Notes: generated by a model from the sequence alone, not told the origin. DNA of 64,000 bases from Mycolicibacterium lacusdiani (GCF_021916785.1 NZ_JAKCFC010000005.1:310001-374000), one strand, 5' to 3'; counted from the stretch's first letter, positions 38,891-50,822 are shown. Translations and numbers: made by a program.

Positions 38891-41620
38891 GTGAGCCCCG
38901 CCAAGACCGCGCCGCAGCGCGCCGCCGGAACCCCGTCGGCCGACACCAAGCCGACTCTGATGCTGCTGGACGGCAATTCGCTGGCCTTTCGGGCGTTCTT
39001 CGCCCTGCCTGCGGAGAACTTCAAGACCCAGGGCGGTCTGACCACGAATGCGGTGTACGGATTCACCGCCATGCTCATCAACCTGCTGCGCGACGAGCAG
39101 CCGACCCACATCGCGTCGGCCTTCGACGTGTCGCGGCAGACGTTCCGCATGGAGAGGTACCCGGAGTACAAGGCGGGCCGCTCGGCCACGCCCGACGAGT
39201 TCCGGGGGCAGATCGACATCACCAAGGAGGTGCTCGGCGCCCTTGGCATCACGGTGCTCGCGGAACCGGGTTTCGAGGCGGACGACATCATCGCCACGCT
39301 GGCCACCCAGGCCGAGAACGAGGGGTACCGCGTTCTGATCGTCACGGGGGACCGCGACGCGCTGCAGCTGGTCAGTGACGACGTGACGGTGCTGTACCCG
39401 CGCAAGGGCGTCAGTGAGCTGACCCGCTTCACGCCCGAGGCCGTCGTCGAGAAGTACGGTCTGACGCCCACCCAGTACCCGGACTTCGCCGCGCTGCGCG
39501 GCGACCCCAGCGACAACCTGCCGGGCATCCCGGGGGTGGGGGAGAAGACGGCGTCGAAGTGGATCGTCGAGTACGGCTCGCTCCAAGCCCTCGTCGACCA
39601 GGTCGACACGGTTAAGGGCAAGGTCGGGGATGCGTTGCGCGCCAACGTCTCTCACGTGATCCTCAACCGCGAGCTGACGCAGCTGGTCAAGGACGTCCCG
39701 CTCGCGCAGACCCCCGACACGCTGCGCATGCAGCCCTGGAACCGCGATCAGATCCACCGCCTGTTCGACGACCTCGAGTTCCGGGTGCTGCGCGACCGGC
39801 TCTTCGAGACGCTCGCGTCGGCGGACCCCGAGGTCGAGGTCGGCTTCGACGTCCGCGGCGGCGTCCTGGAACCGGGCACCCTGGCGGCATGGCTGTCCGA
39901 GCACAGCCTGGGCAACCGCTTCGGGCTGGCCGTCGTCGGGACCCACCTGGCGTACGACGGTGACGCGACGGCGCTGGCGATCGTGGCCGCCGACGGCGAG
40001 GGCTGCTACATCGACACCAGCACTCTCGGCCCGGAGGACGAGGCGGCGCTGTCGTCGTGGCTCGCCGACCCCGGCCCGCCCAAGGCGCTGCACGAGGCGA
40101 AGTTGGCGATGCACGACCTCGAGGGACGCGGCTGGACGCTGCGCGGAGTGACGTCCGACACCGCGCTCGCGGCCTACCTGGTCCGCCCGGGTCAGCGGAG
40201 CTTCGCCCTCGACGACCTCTCGGTGCGCTACCTGCGCCGTGAACTCCGCGCGGAAGGCCCCGAGCAGCAACAGCTCTCGCTGCTCGACGATGCCGACGGC
40301 GTCGACGATCAGGCCGTGCAGACGCTCCTGCTGCGGGCATCGGCCGTGATGGACCTGGCCGACGCGCTCGACGAGGAACTCGCCCGCATCGACTCCTCGT
40401 CGCTGCTCGGCCAGATGGAGCTGCCGGTCCAGCGGGCGCTCGCTGCGATGGAGTCCCGCGGCATCGCCGTCGACCTGAACCTGCTCGGCGAACTGCAGAG
40501 CCAGTTCGCCGACCTGATCCGGGACGCGGCAGAGGCGGCCTACTCGGTGATCGGCAAGCAGATCAACCTCGGCTCGCCCAAGCAGCTCCAAGTCGTGCTG
40601 TTCGACGAACTCGAGATGCCGAAGACCAAGCGCACCAAGACCGGGTACACGACTGATGCGGATGCGCTGCAGTCGCTGTTCGACAAGACCGGGCACCCGT
40701 TCCTGCAGCACCTGCTGGCCCACCGCGACGCCACGCGGCTGAAGGTGACCGTCGACGGTCTGCTGAACTCGGTGGCCTCCGATGGCCGCATCCACACGAC
40801 GTTCAACCAGACCATCGCCGCGACCGGACGGTTGTCGTCGACCGAGCCGAACCTGCAGAACATCCCCATCCGCACCGAGGACGGCCGCCGGATCCGCAAC
40901 GGGTTCGTGGTCGGCGAGGGCTACGCCGAGCTGATGACGGCGGACTACAGCCAGATCGAGATGCGCATCATGGCGCACCTCTCCCGCGACGAGGCGCTGA
41001 TCGAAGCCTTCAACACCGGCGAGGACCTGCACTCGTTCGTGGCGTCCCGCGCCTTCGACGTGCCGATCGACGAGGTGACGCCCGAGCTGCGTCGCCGGGT
41101 CAAGGCCATGTCGTACGGCCTGGCCTACGGGTTGAGCGCCTACGGGCTGGCGGCGCAGCTGAAGATCTCCACCGAAGAGGCCAAGGTCCAGATGGACCAG
41201 TACTTCGCCCGGTTCGGCGGCATCCGCGACTACCTGCGCGACGTCGTCGATCAGGCTCGCAAGGACGGCTACACCTCGACGGTCTTCGGTCGCAGGCGCT
41301 ACTTGCCGGAGTTGGACAGCAGCAACCGCAACGTCCGCGAGGCCGCCGAGCGGGCCGCGCTCAACGCGCCGATCCAGGGCAGCGCCGCCGACATCATCAA
41401 GGTCGCGATGGTCAACGTCGAGAACGCCATCGCAGAGGCCGGTCTGACGTCGAGGATGCTGCTGCAGGTTCACGACGAGTTGCTGTTCGAGGTGGCCGAC
41501 GGTGAGCACGACGCGCTCGAGGAGCTGGTGCGCAAGGAGATGGGTGGGGCCTACCCGCTCGACGTTCCGCTCGAGGTGTCGGTGGGATACGGCCGCAGTT
41601 GGGACGCCGCGGCGCACTGA
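38891..41620 (+). CDS. polA: DNA polymerase I
   Basis: A 909-residue enzyme for Okazaki-fragment processing and repair gap filling. The 5' nuclease domain covers about 18-310 (LLDGNSLAFRAFFAL, EADDIIATLA, GDPSDNLPG). The middle 3'-5' exonuclease-like domain lacks the catalytic carboxylates, as in other mycobacteria. The polymerase domain has motif A (MTADYSQIEMRI), motif B (RVKAMSYGLAYG) and motif C (LQVHDELLFE). Tyr742 occupies the position of E. coli Phe762, a known feature of mycobacterial Pol I that allows dideoxynucleotide use. The start is GTG. Confidence 0.97.
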   Translation: MSPAKTAPQRAAGTPSADTKPTLMLLDGNSLAFRAFFALPAENFKTQGGLTTNAVYGFTAMLINLLRDEQPTHIASAFDVSRQTFRMERYPEYKAGRSATPDEFRGQIDITKEVLGALGITVLAEPGFEADDIIATLATQAENEGYRVLIVTGDRDALQLVSDDVTVLYPRKGVSELTRFTPEAVVEKYGLTPTQYPDFAALRGDPSDNLPGIPGVGEKTASKWIVEYGSLQALVDQVDTVKGKVGDALRANVSHVILNRELTQLVKDVPLAQTPDTLRMQPWNRDQIHRLFDDLEFRVLRDRLFETLASADPEVEVGFDVRGGVLEPGTLAAWLSEHSLGNRFGLAVVGTHLAYDGDATALAIVAADGEGCYIDTSTLGPEDEAALSSWLADPGPPKALHEAKLAMHDLEGRGWTLRGVTSDTALAAYLVRPGQRSFALDDLSVRYLRRELRAEGPEQQQLSLLDDADGVDDQAVQTLLLRASAVMDLADALDEELARIDSSSLLGQMELPVQRALAAMESRGIAVDLNLLGELQSQFADLIRDAAEAAYSVIGKQINLGSPKQLQVVLFDELEMPKTKRTKTGYTTDADALQSLFDKTGHPFLQHLLAHRDATRLKVTVDGLLNSVASDGRIHTTFNQTIAATGRLSSTEPNLQNIPIRTEDGRRIRNGFVVGEGYAELMTADYSQIEMRIMAHLSRDEALIEAFNTGEDLHSFVASRAFDVPIDEVTPELRRRVKAMSYGLAYGLSAYGLAAQLKISTEEAKVQMDQYFARFGGIRDYLRDVVDQARKDGYTSTVFGRRRYLPELDSSNRNVREAAERAALNAPIQGSAADIIKVAMVNVENAIAEAGLTSRMLLQVHDELLFEVADGEHDALEELVRKEMGGAYPLDVPLEVSVGYGRSWDAAAH

Positions 41621-41650
41621 GGGGCCGCGACGTCACGGCGCTGGAGAGCC

Positions 41651-42928
41651 TCACCCTCCGGGAGCGTGGTAACCGGCCAGCCACTGCAGCGTCGGGGCGG
41701 CTGCTCGCGACGCGTGCACGGCGTACGCCTCTTCGGCCAGCAGCGCGTGCACGCGTTGATCGCCGAACCCGCGGTCGATCCTGTCCTTCACGAAGGCGAG
41801 TTCGACGACCTGTGCGGCGAAGGCACTGGTTGCGGTGGCGCCGGGTTTGCCGTGGATCCCGCGGGCCTGGGCGACGGCGTGCTTGCGGGCTCGCATGGAG
41901 CCGAGCCAGGTGGCCTCGGCTGGCGTGATGAGGCCGGCGGCCACCATGCCGGGCAGCTTGGCGGAAACGATGCGCTGCTCGCGGCGGCGGCTGTTGACCC
42001 CGAGGACGATCGCGAGCGCGAAGATCGGCACCATCCACAGCACGTAGACGCCGAAGTATGCCTCCGGGCCGATCAGCGACGAGGCGTTCCACAACCCGTG
42101 CATGACGACCGCGCCCGCGTACCCGAGCAGCAGGAAACCCGCCTTGGCCAGCAGGCCGCGTCGTTGCATCGCGAAGTAGACGCCGATGCCGAACATCGTG
42201 GTGAACAGCGGGTGGGCGAACGGCGCCATGATCAGCCGCAGGGCGGCGGTCACCAGCGCGTCGCCGAGCGACTCGCCGTTCGCGATGTACAGGATGTCCT
42301 CGAGCCAGGCGAAGCCTGCTCCGGTGAGCCCGGCGTAGACGAGGCAGTCGGTGAGCGAGTTCATCTCGTGCCGTCGGCGTCCCGTGAGCATCACCAGCAG
42401 GAACGCCCCCTTGGCCGCTTCCTCGATCAAAGGCGCCCCCAGGGCGACGGACACGAAGCTGACCGACGCGGTCTCCACCGCGCCGGGGTTGACCAGCGTC
42501 TCGAACCACAGGCCGAGCACGATCGACACGATGACGGCGACCGACGCACCCCACAGGAAGGCGAGGATCAGCAGACGCGGAGGCTCGGGTTCCCAGCGGT
42601 CGAGCCACACGTAGGCCAGTACGACGACGGCGATCGCGACCGTGGACAGGACGAACCCGATGGCGGTGCCGACCGGGTTGAGCGCGGTCAACCCGATGAC
42701 GATCAGTCCGGCGACGAGGCCGAGCAGGATGAGGACGCCTATCGGTGCACCGACTTTGCGGATTCGCCGTGCCAGTGCCGGCATCGGAAGGTGCGGCGGC
42801 AAGGCAGGCGGAGGGTTGTGCACGGGTGCAGGGTAACGGTGCGTGGGACCGGGTTTGTCCAGCGTGTCCTCAGTCGAGTACCCTCGATGGGTACTCGTAT
42901 GTGCATGATCACGGGTGCTGTGTGACAT
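41651..42928 (-). CDS. PrsW-family intramembrane glutamic-type protease
   Basis: A 425-residue protein with a disordered Pro/His-rich N-terminus, about eight helices, and the PrsW/M82 motifs: PLIEEAAKGAFLL, GFAWLEDILYI, a helix with APFAHPLFT and HGLWNASS. A C-terminal cytosolic domain of about 110 residues follows. PrsW in Bacillus cleaves the anti-sigma factor RsiW; the mycobacterial substrate is not known. The ATG at 42928 is chosen because the longer frame would overlap rpsA. It is divergent from rpsA and convergent with polA. Confidence 0.85.
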   Translation of the reverse strand: MSHSTRDHAHTSTHRGYSTEDTLDKPGPTHRYPAPVHNPPPALPPHLPMPALARRIRKVGAPIGVLILLGLVAGLIVIGLTALNPVGTAIGFVLSTVAIAVVVLAYVWLDRWEPEPPRLLILAFLWGASVAVIVSIVLGLWFETLVNPGAVETASVSFVSVALGAPLIEEAAKGAFLLVMLTGRRRHEMNSLTDCLVYAGLTGAGFAWLEDILYIANGESLGDALVTAALRLIMAPFAHPLFTTMFGIGVYFAMQRRGLLAKAGFLLLGYAGAVVMHGLWNASSLIGPEAYFGVYVLWMVPIFALAIVLGVNSRRREQRIVSAKLPGMVAAGLITPAEATWLGSMRARKHAVAQARGIHGKPGATATSAFAAQVVELAFVKDRIDRGFGDQRVHALLAEEAYAVHASRAAAPTLQWLAGYHAPGG

Positions 42929-42996
42929 CTCGGCGCACCCGCGCCGGAGCAATGAATACGTCCCTACTATTAAACCTGTCCGGAGCCATCCACCAT

Positions 42997-44454
42997 ATGC
43001 CAAGTCCCTCCATCACCTCGCCGCAAGTAGCCATCAACGACATTGGCTCGGCTGAGGACTTTCTCGCCGCGATCGACAAGACCATCAAGTACTTCAACGA
43101 TGGCGACATCGTCGAGGGGACCATCGTCAAGGTGGACCGCGACGAGGTCTTGCTCGACATCGGTTACAAGACCGAAGGCGTCATCCCTTCCCGCGAACTC
43201 TCGATCAAGCACGACGTGGACCCCTCAGAGGTTGTGTCCGTCGGCGACGAGGTCGAAGCGCTGGTCCTCACCAAGGAGGACAAGGAAGGCCGTCTGATCC
43301 TGTCCAAGAAGCGGGCTCAGTACGAGCGCGCCTGGGGCACGATCGAAGAACTCAAGGAGAAGGACGAGGCCGTCAAGGGCACCGTCATCGAGGTCGTCAA
43401 GGGCGGCCTGATCCTGGACATCGGCCTGCGTGGCTTCCTGCCCGCGTCGCTGGTGGAGATGCGTCGCGTCCGCGATCTGCAGCCGTACATCGGTCGTGAG
43501 ATCGAGGCGAAGATCATCGAGCTGGACAAGAACCGCAACAACGTGGTGCTGAGCCGCCGCGCCTGGCTGGAGCAGACCCAGTCCGAGGTGCGCAGCGAGT
43601 TCCTCAACCAGCTGCAGAAGGGCGCCATCCGCAAGGGTGTCGTCAGCTCCATCGTCAACTTCGGTGCGTTCGTCGATCTCGGCGGCGTCGACGGCCTGGT
43701 GCACGTCTCCGAGCTGTCCTGGAAGCACATCGACCACCCGTCCGAGGTCGTCCAGGTGGGCGACGAGGTCACGGTCGAGGTGCTCGACGTCGACATGGAC
43801 CGCGAGCGGGTTTCGCTGTCGCTCAAGGCGACTCAGGAAGATCCGTGGCGCCACTTCGCCCGCACCCATGCGATCGGCCAGATCGTGCCCGGCAAGGTCA
43901 CCAAGCTGGTGCCGTTTGGTGCGTTCGTCCGTGTCGAGGAGGGCATCGAGGGCCTGGTGCACATCTCCGAGCTGTCCGAGCGCCACGTCGAGGTCCCGGA
44001 CCAGGTGGTCCAGGTCGGCGACGACGCGATGGTCAAGGTCATCGACATCGACCTCGAGCGTCGCCGGATCTCGCTGAGCCTCAAGCAGGCCAACGAGGAT
44101 TACACCGAGGAGTTCGATCCGTCGAAGTACGGCATGGCCGACAGCTACGACGAAGCGGGCAACTACATCTTCCCCGAGGGCTTCGACGCCGAGACCAACG
44201 AGTGGCTCGAGGGCTTCGAGAAGCAGCGTGACGAGTGGGAGGCCCGGTACGCCGAGGCCGAGCGCCGCCACAAGATGCACACCGCGCAGATGGAGAAGTT
44301 CGCCGCTGCCGACGCGGAGGCGGCCAGCAGGCCCGCCAACGCCGGCACGACGTCGTCTTCGTCGTCCTCCCGCCCGGAGGAGTCGACCGGCGGCACGCTC
44401 GCCAGCGACGCTCAGTTGGCAGCGCTGCGCGAGAAGCTCGCAGGCAACGCCTAA
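42997..44454 (+). CDS. rpsA: 30S ribosomal protein S1
   Basis: A 485-residue S1 with four S1 RNA-binding repeats at about 36-105, 123-189, 210-278 and 295-364 (GDIVEGTIVKVDRDEVLLDIGYK, AVKGTVIEVVKGGLILDIG, GVVSSIVNFGAFVDLGG, GKVTKLVPFGAFVRVEEG) and a long acidic/helical, Ser/Thr-rich C-terminal tail, as in actinobacteria. It helps mRNA bind to the ribosome. The ATG at 42997 starts MPSPSITSPQVA, the conserved mycobacterial N-terminus, with CCGGAG upstream. Confidence 0.97.
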   Translation: MPSPSITSPQVAINDIGSAEDFLAAIDKTIKYFNDGDIVEGTIVKVDRDEVLLDIGYKTEGVIPSRELSIKHDVDPSEVVSVGDEVEALVLTKEDKEGRLILSKKRAQYERAWGTIEELKEKDEAVKGTVIEVVKGGLILDIGLRGFLPASLVEMRRVRDLQPYIGREIEAKIIELDKNRNNVVLSRRAWLEQTQSEVRSEFLNQLQKGAIRKGVVSSIVNFGAFVDLGGVDGLVHVSELSWKHIDHPSEVVQVGDEVTVEVLDVDMDRERVSLSLKATQEDPWRHFARTHAIGQIVPGKVTKLVPFGAFVRVEEGIEGLVHISELSERHVEVPDQVVQVGDDAMVKVIDIDLERRRISLSLKQANEDYTEEFDPSKYGMADSYDEAGNYIFPEGFDAETNEWLEGFEKQRDEWEARYAEAERRHKMHTAQMEKFAAADAEAASRPANAGTTSSSSSSRPEESTGGTLASDAQLAALREKLAGNA

Positions 44455-44469
44455 CCACGGCCAGTACGA

Positions 44470-44502
44470 CGAACGCCCCGGCTCCTGGAGCCGGGGCGTT
44501 CG
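44470..44502 (+). terminator. Intrinsic terminator after rpsA
   Basis: CGAACGCCCCGGCTC (44470-44484) pairs perfectly with GAGCCGGGGCGTTCG (44488-44502), a 15-bp stem with a 3-base loop. It separates rpsA from coaE. Confidence 0.85.
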
Positions 44503-44532
44503 CCGTTTCGGGACCCCTGACAGACTGGTGCC

Positions 44533-45714
44533 GTGCTGCGAATTGGTCTGTCTGGCGGTATCGGTGCCGGCAAGTCAACGGTGTCCAAGACGTTCGCCGA
44601 ACTCGGCGGCATCGTCGTCGACGGCGACGTCATCGCCCGCGAGGTCGTCGAACCCGGGACCGAGGGGCTCGCGAAGCTGGTGGAGGCCTTCGGCGAGGAC
44701 ATCCTTCGCCCTGACGGCGCGCTGGATCGGCCCGCGCTGGCGGCGGTCGCGTTCAGCGACGAGGCGAAGCGGGCCACCCTCAACGGCATCGTGCACCCGT
44801 TGGTCGGCAGGCGACGTCAGGAGTTGATCGACGCCGCACCGGCGGACGCGGTGATCGTCGAGGACATCCCGTTGCTCGTCGAATCGCAGATGGCGCCGAT
44901 GTTCCCGCTGGTGATCATCGTCCACGCCGACGAGGACCTACGGGTCTCGCGGCTCATCGAGCACCGGGGATTCACCGAGGCGGACGCCCGAGCCCGCATC
45001 GCCGCCCAGGCGACCGTGGAGCAGCGCCGTGCCGTCGCCGACGTGTGGCTCGACAACTCCGGTCCCGCCGAGGACTTGGTGGCGGCCGCCCGGGCGCTGT
45101 GGCACGACCGGATCGTACCGTTCGCGCACAACCTTCAGGCCGGGAAACCGGCCCGCGTGGCACCGGTCCTGGTGCCCGCCGACCCGTCATGGCCGGAGCA
45201 GGCGACGCGAATCGTCAACCGGCTCAACACGTCCTGCGGTCACCGGGCGCTGCGCATCGACCACGTGGGATCGACTGCCGTGCCGGGCCTCGATGCCAAG
45301 GACGTCATCGACGTACAGGTCACCGTCGAATCGCTCGACGTCGCCGACGAACTGGGCCCGGCACTGACCACGGCTGGCTACCCCCGGGTCGACTCGGTCG
45401 TCGCCGACGTGGCCCACACCGACGAGCCGGCCATGTGGCAGAAGCGCTTTCATGCATCAGCGGACCCCGGCAGGCCCACCAACGTGCACCTGCGCGTCGA
45501 GGGCTGGCCGAACCAGCGGTTCGCGCTGCTGTTCCGGGACTGGCTGCGGGCCGAGCGCGACGTGCGCGCCGAGTACCTCGAGCTGAAGAGACGGATCGCC
45601 GACGCCGGACACCAGACGTCCGGCGACTACGCCGACGCCAAGGAGCCGTGGTTGGCCGACGCCTACGGTCGCGCGGTTTCCTGGGCCGAACGGACCGGCT
45701 GGTCTCCCTCCTAG
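44533..45714 (+). CDS. coaE: Dephospho-CoA kinase fused to a GrpB (UPF0157) domain
   Basis: A 393-residue two-domain protein. Residues 1-200 are dephospho-CoA kinase, the last step of CoA synthesis: P loop GLSGGIGAGKS (Lys14), GDVIAREVVEPG and the lid region RVSRLIEHRGFTEADARARIAAQ. Residues 205-390 are a GrpB-like nucleotidyltransferase-fold domain (PSWPEQATRIV, IDHVGSTAVPGLDAKDVIDVQVTV). The same fusion is known in M. tuberculosis CoaE. The start is GTG, 30 bp after the rpsA terminator. Confidence 0.95.
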   Translation: MLRIGLSGGIGAGKSTVSKTFAELGGIVVDGDVIAREVVEPGTEGLAKLVEAFGEDILRPDGALDRPALAAVAFSDEAKRATLNGIVHPLVGRRRQELIDAAPADAVIVEDIPLLVESQMAPMFPLVIIVHADEDLRVSRLIEHRGFTEADARARIAAQATVEQRRAVADVWLDNSGPAEDLVAAARALWHDRIVPFAHNLQAGKPARVAPVLVPADPSWPEQATRIVNRLNTSCGHRALRIDHVGSTAVPGLDAKDVIDVQVTVESLDVADELGPALTTAGYPRVDSVVADVAHTDEPAMWQKRFHASADPGRPTNVHLRVEGWPNQRFALLFRDWLRAERDVRAEYLELKRRIADAGHQTSGDYADAKEPWLADAYGRAVSWAERTGWSPS

Positions 45715-45718
45715 TCCG

Positions 45719-46339
45719 TCAGGCGACGGGTGCTGGCGGAGCGACGGCGGGGTCGGCCTGCGGAAGCGGCGGCGCGGGTGCTGGTGCGTCGACCGGTGCG
45801 GTGTTGCCCTGCGGGAAGTTGCCCACCGAGCCGCAGCTGAGCACGCCGTAGCCGGGGTCGTTGCGCTGGGGCGTGAAGCGGGGCGCCACGAACTGGTCGG
45901 CCTGGGCGACGATCTGGTCGTCGACCAGGATCTCGCAGTGCAGGCTCGCGGAGTAGGGCCACTGGATAGCGACCTGCATGCCGGCCTGCTGAGGATCGGA
46001 CACCACGCCGGTCGTCTCGAAGGTGCGTCCCGGCACCATCGTCGGATCGGCGGTGTTGAACTCGGTGTCGGAGAGCTTGTAGGTGATCGTGGCGCCGCGC
46101 GAGACGCCGTCGACCCGTGCGCGGTAGACGACGTTGTGCGGTCCCTCGCCGAACTGCGGTGCCGCGGCTTCGGCTGGGGGCGTGACGCCTTCGGCCGGGG
46201 TGGCAGCGGACTCCTGCTGCACGTCAGGCAGCGGGGGTGCCGCGGGGTCTGCCAGCGCGACGGGCGCAGCGAGCTGCGCACCCACCGCGAGGACGGTCAC
46301 GACGAACGCCGCGTGCCGTCCGCGCTTGCTGAAACTCAT
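45719..46339 (-). CDS. Secreted protein of unknown function
   Basis: A 206-residue protein with a clear Sec signal (MSFSKRGRHAAFVVTVLAVGAQLAAPVALADP; cleavage near ALA-DP), an Ala/Pro/Glu-rich linker, a compact domain around residues 65-175 with two cysteines (LHCEIL, VLSCGS), and a Pro/Ala-rich end. No family was recognised. It ends 4 bp from coaE, tail to tail. The start at 46339 is preferred to a start 27 bp upstream because it gives the normal signal. Confidence 0.75.
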   Translation of the reverse strand: MSFSKRGRHAAFVVTVLAVGAQLAAPVALADPAAPPLPDVQQESAATPAEGVTPPAEAAAPQFGEGPHNVVYRARVDGVSRGATITYKLSDTEFNTADPTMVPGRTFETTGVVSDPQQAGMQVAIQWPYSASLHCEILVDDQIVAQADQFVAPRFTPQRNDPGYGVLSCGSVGNFPQGNTAPVDAPAPAPPLPQADPAVAPPAPVA

Positions 46340-46350
46340 GACAGCAGACT

Positions 46351-46869
46351 TTACGCCGAGCGCCACGTGAGGACCATTTCACGCTGATCAAGCCACCGCT
46401 CCAGGTCATAGCCGTGCCGGGCGAGACCGTCGACGGTCGCGACCGCGGTGTGGATCGCCCGGTCCGCCGTTTCCTGGTCGAGCAGCCCGCCGCACGCGGC
46501 GGCCACCAGTTCGTCGGCGTCGACCAGTTCGACGCCGTGCCCGGTCTGCACGACGAGGTCCAGGTAGTGATCCTCGGTGCGCCACACGTCCCCGTCGACC
46601 GAGATCCGGCCCACGTCCAGGTAGAAGTCCTGGTCGCGCTCGTAGCCCGGGTTGAAGTGGAACACCGTTGCCCGGAGGTCGAGATCCGGTAGCAGCCACG
46701 ACTCCAGGTAGTGGAACTGGGCCCGGCCTGGAGCCGGCCGGGCCATGTACAGGCCCCACGGGGTGACGGTGTAGACCTCGACCTCGCGCACGATGCCCTT
46801 CGGGTCGGTGTTGGTGCGGTGCCGTACGTCGAAGGTCTCGCGTTTGGGGGGATGGATCGGCGGGGTCAC
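46351..46869 (-). CDS. DUF402 family protein (Rv1632c-like)
   Basis: A 172-residue protein of the DUF402/FomD-like family: EVEVYTVTPWGLYMARP, FHYLESWLLPDLDLRATVFHFNPGYERDQDFYLDVGRI and EDHYLDLVV contain the conserved aromatic and acidic residues that bind metal in relatives such as nucleoside diphosphatases. The precise substrate is unknown. The GTG start at 46869 overlaps the stop of the small membrane protein upstream as GTGA. Confidence 0.82.
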   Translation of the reverse strand: MTPPIHPPKRETFDVRHRTNTDPKGIVREVEVYTVTPWGLYMARPAPGRAQFHYLESWLLPDLDLRATVFHFNPGYERDQDFYLDVGRISVDGDVWRTEDHYLDLVVQTGHGVELVDADELVAAACGGLLDQETADRAIHTAVATVDGLARHGYDLERWLDQREMVLTWRSA

Positions 46870-47162
46870 GAGCGGTACTGGCGAAGATCGATGACGAGCG
46901 GCCGATGACCGTCGGGCCGGGTCAGCATCCGCAGGACGAAGCCGGCGAGCAGGCCCCCCGCGAAGCCTGCCCACAGTAGGCTGGCGGCATCGAGCCAACC
47001 GCACTGGCTCGACGGTCCGAGACCGTCGTCGCCGCAGGTCACGCCCATGAGGTCGGCCACGCGTCCCGGCCCGGGCCAGATCAGAGCGACGGCGCAGCCG
47101 AGGCTCGACAGCAGGAGGAGTAGGCCGAGTAGTCGTAGGGCGACTCGCAGCGGTTCGCGCAC
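46866..47162 (-). CDS. Small two-helix membrane protein
   Basis: A 98-residue protein with two hydrophobic helices (residues 7-28 and 62-80) and two cysteines in the loop (VTCGDDG, SSQCGW) that could form a disulfide outside the membrane. The loop ends before a basic C-terminus. No family was recognised. It is coupled to the DUF402 gene and divergent from uvrB. Confidence 0.7.
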   Translation of the reverse strand: MREPLRVALRLLGLLLLLSSLGCAVALIWPGPGRVADLMGVTCGDDGLGPSSQCGWLDAASLLWAGFAGGLLAGFVLRMLTRPDGHRPLVIDLRQYRS

Positions 47163-47232
47163 GGCGTCACGCTAACCCGTCGCGGGGTACGGCGGGAATG
47201 AACTTGTCGGGGTGCGCGCTTAATCTGGTGAT

Positions 47233-49395
<2,163 letters not shown>

Positions 49396-49433
49396 CTTGA
49401 CCTCAACCGCGGTTCAGTTCCTACCGTGAGCGC

Positions 49434-50822
49434 ATGACGGAACTCGAGGTGGCCCGGAGCGGTTGGCGCGAGCTGTTGGGCCCGAAGCACATCGGGGCCT
49501 CGACGGTCCTCGCCGGTGGCGTCGCGCTGTACGCGACCAACGAGTTCCTCACGATCAGCCTGCTGCCGAGTACGGTCGCCGAGATCGGTGGGCAACGCCT
49601 CTACGCGTGGGTGACGACGGTGTACCTGGTGTCCTCGGTCGTCGCCGCCACGACGGTCAGTTCCACGCTGTCCCGTCTCGGGCCGCGACGGTCCTACGTG
49701 GCGGCGCTGTCGGTGTTCGGTGCGGGCAGCGTGCTGTGCGCCGTGGCGCCAACCATGGAACTCCTGCTGGCGGGGCGGGTCGTGCAGGGCGCCGCGGGCG
49801 GTCTGATGGCCGGGCTCGGCTACGCCGTGATCAACGCTGCCATGCCGCAGTCGTTGTGGACCAAGGCGTCGGCCCTCGTCTCGGCGATGTGGGGGGTCGG
49901 CACCATCGTCGGTCCTGCGGCCGGCGGTCTGTTCGCCCAGTTCGGTTCGTGGCGTTGGGCATTCGGGGTGCTTGCCATCCTCACCGCGGCGATGGCGGTC
50001 CTCGTCCCATTCGCTCTACCCCGGCGTGCCGGACATGGACCGGTCGTGCAGCGAATCCCGGTGTGGTCGCTGGTGCTGCTCGGTGCGGCCGCACTCGCGA
50101 TCAGCGTGGCGGGAATCGCGAAGCACGCGGCGTTGACGGCAGGCCTGCTCGGCGTCGGCGCCTTGCTGATCGGCGTGTTCCTCGTCGTCGACCGGCGTCT
50201 CGCGGCATCGGTGCTGCCGCCCACGGCATTTCGACCCGGCCCGCTGAAGTGGATCTACCTGACGCTCGGAATGTTGATGGCGGCAACGATGGTGGACATG
50301 TACGTGCCGCTGTTCGGGCAGCGCCTGGCGGGGCTAGTTCCTGTGGCCGCGGGATTCCTGGGCGCGGCGTTGGCCGTCGGATGGACCGTCGGCGAGATCT
50401 CCAGCGCCTCGGTGACCGGTCCCCGGAACGTCAGGCGGCTGGTGATGGTCGCGCCGTTGGTGATGGCGACGGGCCTCGCGGTGGGCGCGATGACCCTCGT
50501 GGACGGAGCCACGGCGGGAATCGTCGCGGTGTGGGTCGTCGCGCTGGCGATCACCGGGACCGGGGTGGGCATCGCGTGGCCGCACCTGTCGGCGTGGGCG
50601 ATGGGCTCCGTCGACGACCCGGCCGAGGGCGGTACGGCCGCCGCCGCGATCAACACCGTGCAGCTGATCTGCGGTGCGTTCGGCGCGGGCCTGGCCGGCG
50701 TCGTGGTGAACATGACCGATCGCGGCGACGAGACGGCCGCTCGGTATCTGTTCGCGACGTTCGCCGCGTTGGCCGTCATCGGCGCGGTGGCGTCCTACCG
50801 TGCGAGCCGGGAACGGGCCTAG
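49434..50822 (+). CDS. MFS efflux transporter (Rv1634-like)
   Basis: A 462-residue major facilitator protein with about 14 helices. Helices 2-3 carry the loop LSRLGPRRSYVAAL, and helix 5 contains GAAGGLMAGLGYAVINAAMP, a drug:H+ antiporter-like pattern. It corresponds to Rv1634, which follows uvrB in M. tuberculosis, a predicted drug efflux pump. The stop overlaps that of the convergent MgtC-like gene within CTAG. Confidence 0.88.
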   Translation: MTELEVARSGWRELLGPKHIGASTVLAGGVALYATNEFLTISLLPSTVAEIGGQRLYAWVTTVYLVSSVVAATTVSSTLSRLGPRRSYVAALSVFGAGSVLCAVAPTMELLLAGRVVQGAAGGLMAGLGYAVINAAMPQSLWTKASALVSAMWGVGTIVGPAAGGLFAQFGSWRWAFGVLAILTAAMAVLVPFALPRRAGHGPVVQRIPVWSLVLLGAAALAISVAGIAKHAALTAGLLGVGALLIGVFLVVDRRLAASVLPPTAFRPGPLKWIYLTLGMLMAATMVDMYVPLFGQRLAGLVPVAAGFLGAALAVGWTVGEISSASVTGPRNVRRLVMVAPLVMATGLAVGAMTLVDGATAGIVAVWVVALAITGTGVGIAWPHLSAWAMGSVDDPAEGGTAAAAINTVQLICGAFGAGLAGVVVNMTDRGDETAARYLFATFAALAVIGAVASYRASRERA

